From Asterella californica (taxonomy: Eukaryota; Streptophyta; Marchantiopsida; Marchantiales; Aytoniaceae), in assembly GCA_036924285.1 (NCBI GenBank), contig JAYKYS010000001.1:34657501-34721500 (forward strand): a stretch of 64,000 nucleotides of DNA, read 5' to 3'. Shown here in pieces: positions 9,968-21,830 of this stretch. Each line of letters starts with the position of its first letter. The stretch's first letter is position 1. The notes beneath the pieces are model-generated. The model saw nothing but the letters and a program-made list of their open reading frames with translations. It did no database searches and had not been told where the DNA came from. The position numbers and the translations under genes were made by a program.

Positions 9968-12600
9968 ATGTACGTAAGGAGCCGACGAGGTTTCAGGCCT
10001 GCAAGCTCACAGTGAGCCAAGGCCCAAGAGGAAGCAGAAGTTAAGACGTACATTTTATGGTTACTTTCGTTCAAAGATTTTACTGCGCTTATTATATTTT
10101 AATAATTAAAAGCAGACTGTATTTATATATAAAGTAAGGATGTTTTCCTTATAATCTCATTCTAAGTTGATAAATATTTGAAGACTATCTCATTTAGATA
10201 CGTTTATACTATTTTTTTTAGGAAAACTATATTCTCGTTCTCCTTCGTGGTACCTCCCTAGCTCAAGAAATAATGCTGTTTACATTATAAGATATCTAAC
10301 CTTTTTTTGTCAGCTTTCAGTTTGAAATGGAGGCCATCAGAATGGCACATGCTGAAACAAAATTCTCAATGAGGTGGAGAAACTTCTTCTGAAAAAGAAA
10401 AAGACAAAGAGCTATACTTGTAATGTAATTGCGGGATATGCATTAACGATTAATCCAGATCTAACTCAATTCTTTTTCACTTGTCTCGTCAGTTAATCTT
10501 TTACTACAAGATGAAAAAAACCTTTTCTTTTCTGTTCTTGACAATAGAAGTATAGCTTTGTTAATGCATAGCAACAATTAACTAAGCTTGCGAGTGAATT
10601 TTGAGGCTATTTGTTAGCAATTTATCAGGATTTATATCACCTTCTTTTCCTTCTCCAGGTTTCACGTTCACTTCTCCATCAGTACCTCTTCTTCATGTTG
10701 TGTACTTCTTTGCATATTCATTTTTTCCATATTTGGAAGAGGAAAACATGCAAAGGTGTTTAATTTATCACCTAACTTTTCTCATTAGAAAGGTAGGTGA
10801 TAAATTAAACTAAGCAAAAAACTATTTTCTGACAGGACAGCAGCTCCATCTTATGGTTTTGGCTGTGCGCTGCAACTCTCATACATTATGGATTCTCTCC
10901 AGAAGATCCGGCATGTATTTTACAATTAATATATTATATTTATTTAAAAATATTGAATAATTTCTCTTTAACACTTATAAAAATCTCATTAATACCTGGA
11001 GGGCACCTCCACTTCTAGTGTTCGATCCATGACGTTTTTCGATTTTTCACTTCTTTTTACCTTCGTCTTTTTCCTCCACCGGTCAAACGTGCACTTTGGA
11101 TCCATATTTAACCATCTATAAATATAATCTCTAATTTTCTGTTTCTACATTCGCCGTATAACTATACTAACATGTAACCAAAAAAAAATACCTGAGAATA
11201 CTGGGGCAAAAATAGAATATCAATATTCATTAACTGATATCAGGAAGAATCTTTTGATATAAACATAAATTAAAATAATTTTTAAATTTATTTTAAAAAA
11301 AACCCATTAAAATTCAATAGTTATATTTAAAATAATTATCAATATCAATATCTATTTTTTAATATCAAAATATTTTTCCTGATATCAATTCCTGAATATT
11401 GATACGGTTCCTTTACCCAGATACTAGATACCTTACTAACCAAACGTGAACAGCAAAATCACAACGTACAAAAATTAGTCTGTCTCTAGTTTTCATCGCA
11501 GTCGTCGCTCCATATTCTACAGTTTCGTAAAGCAGTTGACATGATCAGACGTACGCTTTTCTCGAGGACAAGAAGAAAAAGCAAGCAAGAGATGAAATGC
11601 CGTGCTTCCGGTGCGTTTCGCAGCTGAAATGTTGGCATTCTTGTTGAGTTCCGCCGTTATGAGTTTGATATTGTCAATTCATAAAAGTGATTATAAAAAC
11701 CTTCTCACCGCTTTTCTCTTCCTTTTTTCTTTTTTTCTTTTCCGCTTTTCTCACCGAAACCTTTTCTGGCTTCTGTCTTATTAACGCTTCAAATACGTAA
11801 GTATAAAAGTTTGTGATATACGCTTCATGGAACCGAAGAAGAATAATAATATACGGATATTCATATTTATGTTATTAATTTTAGAACCGTTATTTCCTAA
11901 AAGTGATTTCCCCAACTCTGGTACCACCGCTCGAGTTAAAAATCTCTGTCGGTTACCTCTTTTGTCGGCTTCTATATCGCAACTGGAGTTTCAAAAGAAA
12001 TGGCAAGTTTAATCTGGAAAACATGTCATAGCAGAAAGTGAATATATGCATCAAAAGTGACCTCCAGAAAGAGGAAACAAAAACCAACGAACGACAAGTT
12101 AGAGGAGAAAATGTTTAAATGTTAGTGGTGGATCAAACCCTGGATTAAAAAGATCTCGTGAAGAATTATTTCAGAAGTATGTTAGCTAAGAAAGTCTACC
12201 TATATTATACTTCTTCTGGTCTTTTCAAGAAAAATAAATATGAAAATGATAAGAAGAAATAAAATCAATATTCTAAACACGGACAGTCTCAACATAGACC
12301 ATTTCAACATTCATTTTGCAGTTACCAAATAAGATATAATATGCGTCACTTGCAAGTGAACTCACGAACTGCAATAGACCTGTAAGTGTAACGCGAGAAG
12401 AAGCTCATGTTATTGAATAATAATATTTTTGGCACTAGTTGCACGTTAAATATTCTTTTAATTCTCGGGGGTGGTTATAGGGCTGAGAGGAAAGGAAAGA
12501 CGGTCACAAAGAAACCCAAATGATGTTTTCCTTTATTCATCTATTCCCAACAAAATAATATTTTTGACTATTTAAAGTTTATAGTAAACTGAAGTTCTGC
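9968..12600. other. Intergenic, continuation of the LINE target then AT-rich spacer
   Basis: 9968-10045 continues the GC-richer target sequence; from about 10050 the DNA is AT-rich. A hairpin-centred repeat copy lies at about 10680-11110 (hairpin listed separately). Around 11250-11400 there are runs of the short motif ATCAATATC/GATATTGAT. No credible gene. Confidence 0.5.
10758..10810. repeat. Hairpin family member, 17-bp perfect arms
   Basis: GTTTAATTTATCACCTA (10758-10774) pairs exactly with 10794-10810 across a 19-base loop. The flanks (GCATATTCA and ATGCAAAGG to the left; CTGACAGGA and TGCAAC..CATTATGGAT to the right) recur around the hairpins near 14.4 kb and 27.6 kb, so the hairpin is the centre of a larger repeat of roughly 300-400 bp. 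Confidence 0.8.
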
Positions 12601-12603
12601 AAG

Positions 12604-12636
12604 GTTTAGGGTGGGTCTAAACCCTAAACCCTAAAC
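12604..12636. repeat. Interstitial telomere-type boxes, inverted
   Basis: GTTTAGGG (12604-12611) faces TAAACCCTAAACCCTAAAC (12618-12636) across six bases. The unit is the plant telomere repeat. Similar short tracts lie near 18580 and 45412. Telo-boxes also occur in plant promoters, but no adjoining gene is recognised. Confidence 0.7.
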
Positions 12637-12863
12637 ATTCCTTAATATCGCAGTAAGTGATTTAGAGAAGTTATTCGATTGATCTTCCAAAAAATCTTGG
12701 TTATCGCCGGTCAGCTCCTAGTACCAGTTGCTGTGGTTCGTCTCATGGATTATTAACTTACTCTCCATACAAAACAAAATATAGATATGACTTGAACACT
12801 CCTCTCAAGAAGAAAGAAAGAAGCGCGTGCAGTAGTACCCCTCTGACCGGAGATTACAGTGCA

Positions 12864-12904
12864 TCTATCTCGTGGGCTGCAAAGGATGATACCCACGAGA
12901 TAGA
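12864..12904. repeat. Perfect 13-bp inverted repeat
   Basis: TCTATCTCGTGGG (12864-12876) and its exact reverse complement (12892-12904) flank a 15-base loop. No copy was noticed elsewhere in the window. It lies inside an 83-codon open frame of no recognised family. Confidence 0.75.
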
Positions 12905-14240
12905 CAAGAAGAACGATATGGAATTTAGTCGTCAAAGATTTTCAGTGTGTGAAGGAGCCATGGTCATGACAAATCAACTACAGTACAACAGATCAGTCTT
13001 AGAAAACGATAACAAGCTATGGAGAAACTACGGCGAAGAATAAGAACAAACGATTGAGAGGGACCTAAGGGCAAGGCACGCAACACCCAGTAGGGTGAAT
13101 AAAATTGGAGTATTCCTAGCTATGGAGTACATGTAAAAGAGAGTTTAGCATCGGCTCGTGGGATGCAGAGAATTAATATATTTGTTCGATTTTATTTCAT
13201 CTCTCTTTATTTTATATTGTTTGACTGTACTTTCGACTGGTTATTAGCAGATTTAACATGTTTACTACTATGTGTAATATCAGACAAGTTACAGATAATA
13301 TGGATTAATAATCTGTTGTATATATTTTAAATATATTTTAAATTAAACCGTATTTATATATGGTGGGTGGCTAACATGCACTTCTCACATTCTGATGATA
13401 TGATATTTTGACCCACTGAATTAGTTGTAGTCGATCAACGATACAATCAAATAAGGAAAAGTTATAATAGGTGAGGTCCAGTGAAGTAAAATAAAGTAAA
13501 GTTAAAAGAGGTGAGATAAAGTCCAACAAATGTATTAGGAGTGTGGTAAAGTAAATTTCTGCTTGGAATTTGATTTACGTCGTGTATTGGATCGTTGTAG
13601 CTTACGCGGTAGAAGAGTATGTTGCATCCGGCTAGCAGTAGGTTCGTGAACATGAGGGTTACGACCGCTGCTTCACATCTTTCGTGTTTCCGTCCATCCC
13701 TGCCAGAAAAGTTTTCTACTTAGTTATGGAAACTTTCACGTCCGGTAACAATTTTCTATTATTTTCAGAATATTATATGTGAAAATTAACCTTTTTTGGA
13801 AATCATTTACACGTGCCATGAGGATTAAATCTGTAGGTATGTATACGTTTTTGAAACATGAACTCGCCTACTATAAGCAGTACGTTCTTTTCTACGCACT
13901 GGAAATTAGAACTAACATGAGCATGAATCCAACACGCAAAATACGATATATGGAAATTTGGAATTTTAATGATTTATTTCTTTTAGGATTGAAATTGTGA
14001 CCAATCATAAAAGAGTGGATCGAAACATAACATATACGGAAACGTTAACGCATGGATGTGAATGCAGCTTTAGTTAATATGCATGCACGATCAACTTCCG
14101 AGAATTTTTGTCCGCTTGTTGTAATCAGAACAAAATATAACCATAAAGACATAACCATAAAAAAAATATGACTAAATATTCTCCTCAAACTACATATTCG
14201 ATCTAATGCCAAACACATCGCATTTTCTTTATAATTATAG

Positions 14241-14281
14241 TTTATTATCTAACCCTTTTTAACAAAAGTTTAGATAATAAA
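14241..14281. repeat. Hairpin family member, 12-bp arms
   Basis: TTTATTATCTAA (14241-14252) pairs with 14270-14281. It carries the family's TAAC end and is followed by ATTAAAC like other members, with a different centre to the arm. Confidence 0.65.
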
Positions 14282-14464
14282 TTAAACTCTTGCATATCTT
14301 GTTTTTCCATCAGAAAATGAAAAAAATGAATAAATAAAATGTAAGGAAAACGCCTTAAAATGAACTTGGGATGGCAGAAAAGTTTGGACTTTATTGTTAT
14401 TTATCTTGAGCGTGCATATTCATATCTCCCAAGTATGAAAGAGAAGAATAATGCACAGTTGTTT

Positions 14465-14512
14465 TATTTATCATTTACATTTCCTGTCGGAAGAGTTAGG
14501 TGATAAATTAAG
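14465..14512. repeat. Hairpin family member, imperfect arms
   Basis: The right arm GTTAGGTGATAAATTAA matches the family; the left arm (TTTATTTATCATTTAC) has drifted at several positions. The loop TTTCCTGTCGGAAGA resembles the loop at 529-544. Flanks match the repeat at 10.7 kb. Confidence 0.6.
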
Positions 14513-15676
14513 CCTAAAATAAAACTTGATTTCTGACATGAGAATAGGTAGGTCTTATGGATGCAGAAGAACGTAACGTAAGAAGAACCGGAATAGTCCG
14601 CTAGATCGAGTCCCGAAAAGAAAACTATAAACTCAACCTATCTACACATCAAATTTCTATTCTTTTCCATTCGCGCTTGGGTATTTTTCTGGCCTTCGCA
14701 AAATCACGCTTGGATGCATATTTTATCTTGATGGATCATCTTAGCAATCCGTGAGCCATTTTCCCAGCTGGATGGATGTAGTGGTCAAGTGTTAGTGCTT
14801 ATGCGCCTCTTGGTTTTCTAGTAGCATGCTGCGTCCGGGGGTGCATTATTTTCCCAGACTGCTTAGGAGAGGAAGAACCACTTTTCGATGTTTTTCTTTT
14901 TTTTGCACTTGTTCTATCCTTGCTTGTCATTTATCACAATATGAGTCCTTGACACCGAAATTTAAGATTTCTCGTCGTTTTTCTTTTTCTCGTTCTCTTT
15001 TACAGGTCTTCGTACTGTCCATGTATTATTCACTCTGGCTTGCGTAGTTTCCCACCTGAAAGAAGAATGTTTTTTATGGTCCTTTTACGTTAGAAAAAAG
15101 ATGTTTCGTTGTAGCTGTTTTCTCCGGCCATTTTCCCCTCCGTCTTCTTTACGTTACCGCTATTTATGCGGTAGCCAACCCTCTTTTTCCCTCTACGTCC
15201 GTCGTCTTCATTCCGCGATTGGGATGCTTATTCTCTTAGATCATTTGTGAAAGACACCTCTCTTGAAATGCATAGAGGGGGTTTTTCTGAGTGAAAATCC
15301 TTTATTTCTCAGCTGTTGCAAATAACTCTTTCTTGGAAGTTGAATTTTCATTTGGTTGTTCCTACCATTTCATCACGCTATCTATGGTCTAATTAATTTG
15401 GTTCTTTCTTTGACGTGACCCTTGATTCTCCGGATGACACGTGGGTAACTGGATAAAGAGAATTGTGCATCTTCCTCCTCTTCTCTTAAGACACTCATTT
15501 CTCTCCTGGTTCTTTTTGAAACCTTTTCTATCTCGTCCTCTGCTTCCATCTTGCATATACTTGTGGTAAAACTTCTTCCTTTTCTTATGATCATTTTCTT
15601 CTCTAAAAATTTAAAGATTGAAACAGATTTATTGCTTGATATAATATAAAAGATTTTTTATGATAGATAAGTACAG

Positions 15677-15748
15677 GATTCGTACTATATCTATCATCTA
15701 TCATTCAATTAAAAAATCAAATGATAGACGATAGATATAGTATGAATC
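15677..15748. repeat. Long hairpin, 29-bp arms
   Basis: 15677-15705 and 15720-15748 are inverted repeats with 27 of 29 positions paired and a 14-base A-rich loop. The arms start GATTCGTACTATATC. It could fold as a small-RNA precursor or be a miniature foldback element; sequence alone does not decide. Confidence 0.75.
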
Positions 15749-16811
15749 AGTATTCCGATAGCACATCAAAATCAAAAGACATGGACACTCCTAAAATTCC
15801 AACCCTTTCGTGTAAAACAACATGGATTTCATTATCTTGGGGCCAGAGAGAAACACATATCTAGTGAAAGGACGAGCATCACAACAATACCTAGATGTAC
15901 AAAAAACTAAGTGTTATTTCGAAACAAAAACTCTTTTTTATCGCTTGATAGAGCCATCTCAGCAGTCTAGTCAGCAGTTTATAGAAGGGAACATTTTCTT
16001 GAAATGAATTCTTATGAAAAGAACTAATATGTATATAAACACAATTAAAAAGTACATTTCTATTGCTTACTATACATCTAAGCGATTACATTGCACGTAC
16101 TCTATGTCATACACCATAAATCTCTTGTGTGTTGTTTCAACATATATTGAAAGATGGTCTATTGATATAATATATCGTTTCCGTTTGTAAACTTCATACC
16201 CTCCTTGGTCGGTACTCGTTTTATGATGAAAAGATGACCGGAAGAGAGAGAGAAAGCAATTTGAATTTCAAAATCATTAAGGGAGAAATGTTTATAAAGA
16301 AAAGTGAAAATCATAAGAATCCCTTTCTCAAGATGGGATACAGTAAGAGTAAGTGAGGGAGGTATTGAAGTTTCTCAAGGAGAGAGAATTTCAAGGTATA
16401 ATCCGGAGTCAGCAGAAATTTACTTTACCCCATCTCTAATGAGTTTTTCAGACTTGACCTCACCTCTCTTGAACCCCAAGTTTGAGTATAAAAGTGAATA
16501 ATATATTTTCCTCTAGTGTATTTTGAGTCTGAAGAAAGATTCCTTTTTTTTACAAGAAATTTAGAAATCTTCATCTTAACTTCACTGTCAATACTCAATA
16601 GTTTGTTTCAAGGTGAATCATAATTTGTAAGGCTAGTGAATACCTTTAAGTCTATTCTTTATTCTGAAGGTTCAAAGTTGGGATGAAGAAGTATTCACCA
16701 AAACCATTTTCTACATAAAGGTTAAATTTTACAGTTCTTTGAAAACAAACTCGGCAAATAAAGTTTTCTGGGTCATCCAAAACATTAAGTTTTGCCATCA
16801 AACTTGGGTTT

Positions 16812-17073
16812 TAACTTTGCATTACTTGATGTCACCTCTGCTTGCAACAACAGGTTCAACAGATCAAATGTCACGTCATCTGAATACGAGACTTGCATGT
16901 AAACAATCACCCATGTATTTGTAGCAAAAAATCTATTTAAAATATCTTTACAGCATATTATCAACCTAAGTGGTCTCTTATGTGTACTGTGGAATATCTT
17001 CACGTAATGATAAACCTGTTGAACCTGCGTTGCCGAACCCGATCAAGAATGTTATCAAGTAGTGCAAAGTTAG
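16812..17073. mobile_element. MITE-like element with long terminal inverted repeats, copy A
   Basis: Left end TAACTTTGCATTACTTGATG and right end CATCAAG..TGCAAAGTTAG are inverted. An inner inverted pair GCAACAACAGGTTCAAC / GTTGAACCTGCGTTGC (16844-16860, 17018-17033) lies inside them. The interior (ATGTCACGTCATCTG and following) is shared with copies at 24.1 kb (reversed) and 29.9 kb. It is about 260 bp and encodes nothing. The exact ends and the target duplication are not clear. Confidence 0.6.
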
Positions 17074-20000
17074 GAATGATGGGATTAAGTCCGATAATCG
17101 TATTAGATGTCGGTAAAATAATGCAGTGAAAATCGGAGCTCTTTAATGGGTTGCAGTTCAATCTTCATAATTATTACTAGATTGTGCAGAAAAAAAAGGA
17201 CCAACTGGAATTATTTGCTTAAACCACATGCGAAACAAGAAAACAGAAAATCTCATATTTAAAATGGAATACAGGGAATACAATATCTACTCAAATATAT
17301 AAATTAATTAAACTAAATCTCTAATGGAATACAATCTCTATTAAAGTATCATAGATGATAATATATAAGTTTTTATTAGTATTAAAAGGTATTTTTCTAT
17401 AGATTATATTCTTTTACATCTATTTGGAAGATAAAATAGACTATTTTAATACAGTTTAACTTGCATGTGGTGATTTAGATAAACTTATTTGTCTGCCCGT
17501 GTACTTTAGCCTTTAGGTGAAAGATAAGATATTGTTTGGTTCCAAGAAATCACGCAATCTTTGTTTCTTATTTCTCAAATCATACTCAACTATTAGTTGT
17601 GAAGTGAATCACATGCTGTAAAACTCTAGGAGAGCTTTGCTTTCAGTTTTTATTTAACAGATTCAATTCTTGCCAGAAAATTATCCAGAAAATGATTTTA
17701 GATACAACTGTGAAATTTCTTTGTCCGTAGACAGCCCACCAGCAAAAAGAAATCCTCCTTTTTACCAGACATATTTCTAGAGCCACTTTTAAGTACTTTC
17801 AAAAGTCATAACTAGACTAAGCGAGCTCAGATTCAGTTGATTTGAATACAATCCAATAGTCCAAGAACTATATCAATGTCAATTTTAAAAGCTCTCTTAA
17901 CTATAACCAGATTTCTTCATAAAATATTTTCTTTACAAAGAAAATGTTAGCGGATCTATTAGCTTTGTATTTCATCATCATTCAGATTTTCGTTAGTGTT
18001 TCCTAATATTAATAACTTGTTAATACGAGGAACCGATTTGATCTCCTAGGATAGCCATTTGGAAAGTTATCTTCATGTCAATCTTATGTAGAGAATTTCT
18101 AACTTCCAAAAAGATATCTCTGAAATATCTCTATTTCTGTATCATTCTTGTCATCCATGTGTTTGGTACTTACAAAGAGGTTATATATAAGCTTGAGTTT
18201 AGTTGAGTTTGGTCTCATTAAATAATTTTTGTTAAAATTTAGTTCCATGTCAAATTCTTAGTCATGATCATAAAAGCTCATCAAACTATTGCAAATCTTC
18301 TCCTAAGAATCTAAATTTACCCTGACAAAAAGCTTGCCATATATGTGTAAAGCTTCTATATTTTCTTTACTATTTCCCAAAATAATAACTCAACCATAGT
18401 TTCCTGTGGGCGAGACTGAAGCACCGTTTATACACTCTTAATCATACAATAGGTCAAAACTTGTGATATAACAGATTACCAAAACTCCATCCAAACTTCA
18501 GTCATCTTCAGAATCTCTAACTGTCTAACTATTTTTATTGTAGGTCTATCATATACTGCACGCTCATATTTTGTTTCTAAACCCTAAACCCTACACATAT
18601 TTACAGTTCTTTTCCATCTTTTTCTTATCTCTTAGGTAATGTTTTACTTTCACATGTATGTGTGTTTAAACGCTTTCCATAACAATTTTGTTTTTTTATG
18701 TACTTCAGTGCAAGTTGATTTATGACGAATGGTCATTTTTCTTCATCTTCTCTTTAGCCTTTGTTTATTCTTTACTTTCGCATGTATATGTTTTCACATT
18801 TTCCATAACAATTTCTTCTTCTTCTTCTTTTATATTTCAGTGCAAGCTGATTTATAACTATTGATAGAGAAAACCCAGCCCTATCTGCAGTCCATTTCGT
18901 GCAAAGAGATGTATATAGTCCAAGATAGGTGCAGATATTAAAGAACCAGATATTATATGGAGATTGGCAAAGTCCACTTGTCTTTGTTCACCATTTAAAT
19001 TTCCTTGACTGTAATAAATTATTGTAGTCAAAAGAAAACCAAGCACTCGTTTTCTGGTCTTTTTTAGTGTGTAGTGATTAAGATCTTCACACCAAGTATC
19101 CAGCATCGACACCTGGTTCGACACGACATCTAAACCATGGTTGCCGACCAGCAACTGTGGAAATTAAACTCTAATTGATAATATAATTTAACTTTATATT
19201 GATAATAAAGTAGTCCGTTTATCTATATATCTCGGATGAATTTCTAGTGAACGAAGACTATCAGATACAGGGATCTATTAACCTACGCGCTCTCAGTACC
19301 ACTTATAATACTTTGTGTTGAAATCTTAATACCTATCCATCAAGTATGATGGACAGATACCAAAACTGGGAAGATTACACATATCGAGAATCTAATAATA
19401 ATAATTTAATTTAATTTTCTTTGATAATCAACAATGAGTTTACTGTGATGAACGGATGATCACCGTTGATCCATACCATAGAGTATTATAAGTCATGCTA
19501 GACTATAGTATATTATAAATATACATATCAGATAACCCATCAAGAGTTAGTTTCATGGGAAGAGTATCCACTTCTCAAGAGTAAATGTTTATTTTTTATG
19601 TTGAATATGACTTTTAGTCGAGTAAACTCTATGGCGAAAATATGTTTGATTAAAAATAAGCTTAAATAGAAATAAATAAAATATACATATCAGATATGGT
19701 GAATAATAAGTATCTCATGTAGAGAATTATTTCCTCCAACTATTCTTGTTGACCACGTGCATCCGTACATCCATCTGCAAACCCGTTATGGTAGTCGAGT
19801 CACTGCGTCCGGCCGGGACGATGTTGACTGACCTGCTAGCAGATACATTCGGACGAAAGAAAGGTAAGCTGATTCGTTTCCTCACGTCTACTTCCGTCTT
19901 AGTTGGCAACGTACTCGTCAACAGTGAAAAGGCCTTGAGCTTTTCAGGTTGGAAGTTGACTTGTGACTGAATTCACGGGGATGCTGGACGACTGACTTCC

Positions 20001-20761
20001 GGGGGCACCAGTGCTCGGGGTACAAATTCCCGGTAGCCGGTAATTCTCCGATTCCTAGATTGATTCTCCAGTTTTTGGGAAAGGGAACCTCCAGGAACCG
20101 GGTATTGACTTCTCGAAACATTTGAATTCAGAATTGAAAAGTCATACCCGTAGCAGGGGAATGTTTCTTGCCTATTGATTTCTAAGGTTTTCAAATCTGT
20201 AACCTACTCCAAGGTGCCAGTTACAATCCGGATGTGAAAAGTTACAACTGGTAAAAAAAATTTATTTTTGCAGCGGGTGAGAGTTTCATTACCTATTGAG
20301 TAAAGTACAGTCTGATGCCCCTTGAAGGGATAAAGCGGACAAGTTAACAACTTTTATTCCTGGCTCTTTAGCCAAAGCATCTTTCATCTGAAAAATTATA
20401 TGTACATTATTCTCTGTGAATGCTCGGAATTTTTCTCATGTATGTTAGATGTTGTACGTCAATTCTTTTTCTCCTGGCAGGAGTTCAACCTGCATCTAAA
20501 TATTGAATAATAAATGTCTTTTCACAACAAGCTGGAGAAACAAACTGAAAGTGAGCAATATCAGCCAAAACAGTCAGTTGTGAATACTTCCACTTTAAAG
20601 TTTCATTATAACTAATCATCACCCACAAGTCTCTAAATGAATGAGTCCTTAAACTCACTGTGCGCGTGAATTTTGAACTGCTAGAACTCTAACTTTATAG
20701 AGACTGGTTGGATATAAGAGACATGTGATGTGCCACTTATTTAATTTTCTGCTCCAAAATG
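17074..20761. other. Intergenic region, mostly AT-rich
   Basis: No gene is recognised. On the minus strand at 18858-19154 a 98-codon open frame contains DVVSNQVSMLDTWCEDLNHY, which looks protein-like, but I cannot place it in a family; it could be a gene or retroelement fragment. A GC-richer patch at 19740-20240 has open frames on both strands without recognisable domains. The tandem duplication at 18640 is listed separately. Confidence 0.4.
18640..18858. repeat. Tandem duplication, period about 130 bp
   Basis: Two copies of a pyrimidine-rich segment run from TTTTACTTTC.CATGTAT through CTTTCCATAACAATTT to TTCAGTGCAAG.TGATTTATA. The second copy contains a (TTC)n run. Each ends in a TTTCAG-like acceptor-type string, but no exon is evident. 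Confidence 0.7.
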
Positions 20762-21830
20762 AACACAAAGAAGCTGAAGTTCCTTAGACTCCAAATCTCG
20801 CAGAAGGACCAGCTGAGAAAATATTTGCGATGGAGATAAAATCTTGAATGCTCAGACCAAGTCGTTATTAGAGAATCTCTCCAATAACTGTAAGTAAACT
20901 GCCACGGAGAAACTCTTTTGGAAATTGACAGCCTCCTCTAAGTCTCTCCCCAACCTATCTCTCTGTATCTGAATATACTGAATTTTGTTCCTCAAACTTC
21001 AGAATGTAATCTCTTCAAGAAATCACCTTCGGGACTATAATTAAAGAGTAGATGATACACAATTTCTCTGTAGATGGAGAAGACACTGGGTTCACAGTAA
21101 ACTCAACCGTATAATGCATTCAAATCACGACAACCTCATTACTAATCAAAGCTCTTGCGGTACTAACATCCACAACCTTCTGCGGAAATATGTGATACAC
21201 CAAAATATCAACCAAGAAGAAAAGACAGTAAATTATCTTGAAAGAGCTTAGCTGCTGGAATAGCTCCTTACCTACCCAAAATCTGCCTCAGACAAAAAAA
21301 TTAAAATATTACAGACTATCACAAAGACTATTTACAGCACTCCAGCGAGACAACCAACACGTTTTGTTATAACGCTTCATAAACTTACGCGAATCAGCAA
21401 ATTTGGCATGTAAAACTTCCAATTCAATTTTTTGCGTTTTGTTGATCTCTTGAAGTAAGCAGTAATTGCAAATTGATTAAGTCATCGATCTCCTCACTAA
21501 GAATTACAGGTGAAGTATGTTGAGAAGGTTTGAAGAGAGCTAGATTACAACGATGTGCAACACAATGAGAAGTAATCATAAAAAGATTCACTGCACACTT
21601 TAGACAGGTTGTCACTCCGTTATGTACTCCAGTCACTACAAAAATCACGTCAGATCCGAAGATTACCAATTTTTGTGTTAGAAGTCTCAAACCTTCAGAA
21701 GTGCAAGAAGAGTCTCCGTTATCGCTTCAGAGTGCTTCTTTGAGAGGCGAATGAAACATAAGAATGATGTAACTACATGTCCTTGTAAAAATGTTCCAAA
21801 AACCACCAAGTGGATAACAACTTATACTGA
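20762..21830 (-). pseudogene. Decayed hAT-superfamily transposase (DUF4371-type)
   Basis: Minus-strand pieces in different frames line up with hAT-like transposases of the DUF4371/ZNF862-like group. In order from high to low coordinate: HVVTSFLCFIRLSKKHSEA; then an 88-codon open piece (21690-21424) with VIFGSDVIFVVTGVHNGV, where the family has GSDGASVMTG, and SHCVAHRCNLAL; after a frameshift near 21440, NKTCWLSRWSAVNSLC and then a stop near 21315; then GKELFQQLSSFKIIY and later RFSNNDLV and FKILSPSQIF. Several stops and at least two frameshifts make it non-functional. The conserved HC-AHR-NLA and RWLSR-type motifs make the family call firm; the ends are approximate and terminal repeats were not found. 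Confidence 0.75.

Larger units (their letters stand above)
12640..16811. other. AT-rich intergenic region with hairpins
   Basis: No recognisable gene. It holds the inverted repeats at 12864, 14241, 14465 and 15677 listed separately. A purine-rich tract full of GTAAAG words lies at about 13460-13560. Several short open frames are probably chance. Confidence 0.5.

Noticed and set aside
9835..10074. Open frames through the poly(A)/poly(T) tract on both strands
   Set aside because: They are polylysine or polyphenylalanine readings of the LINE tail and its target duplication, not genes.
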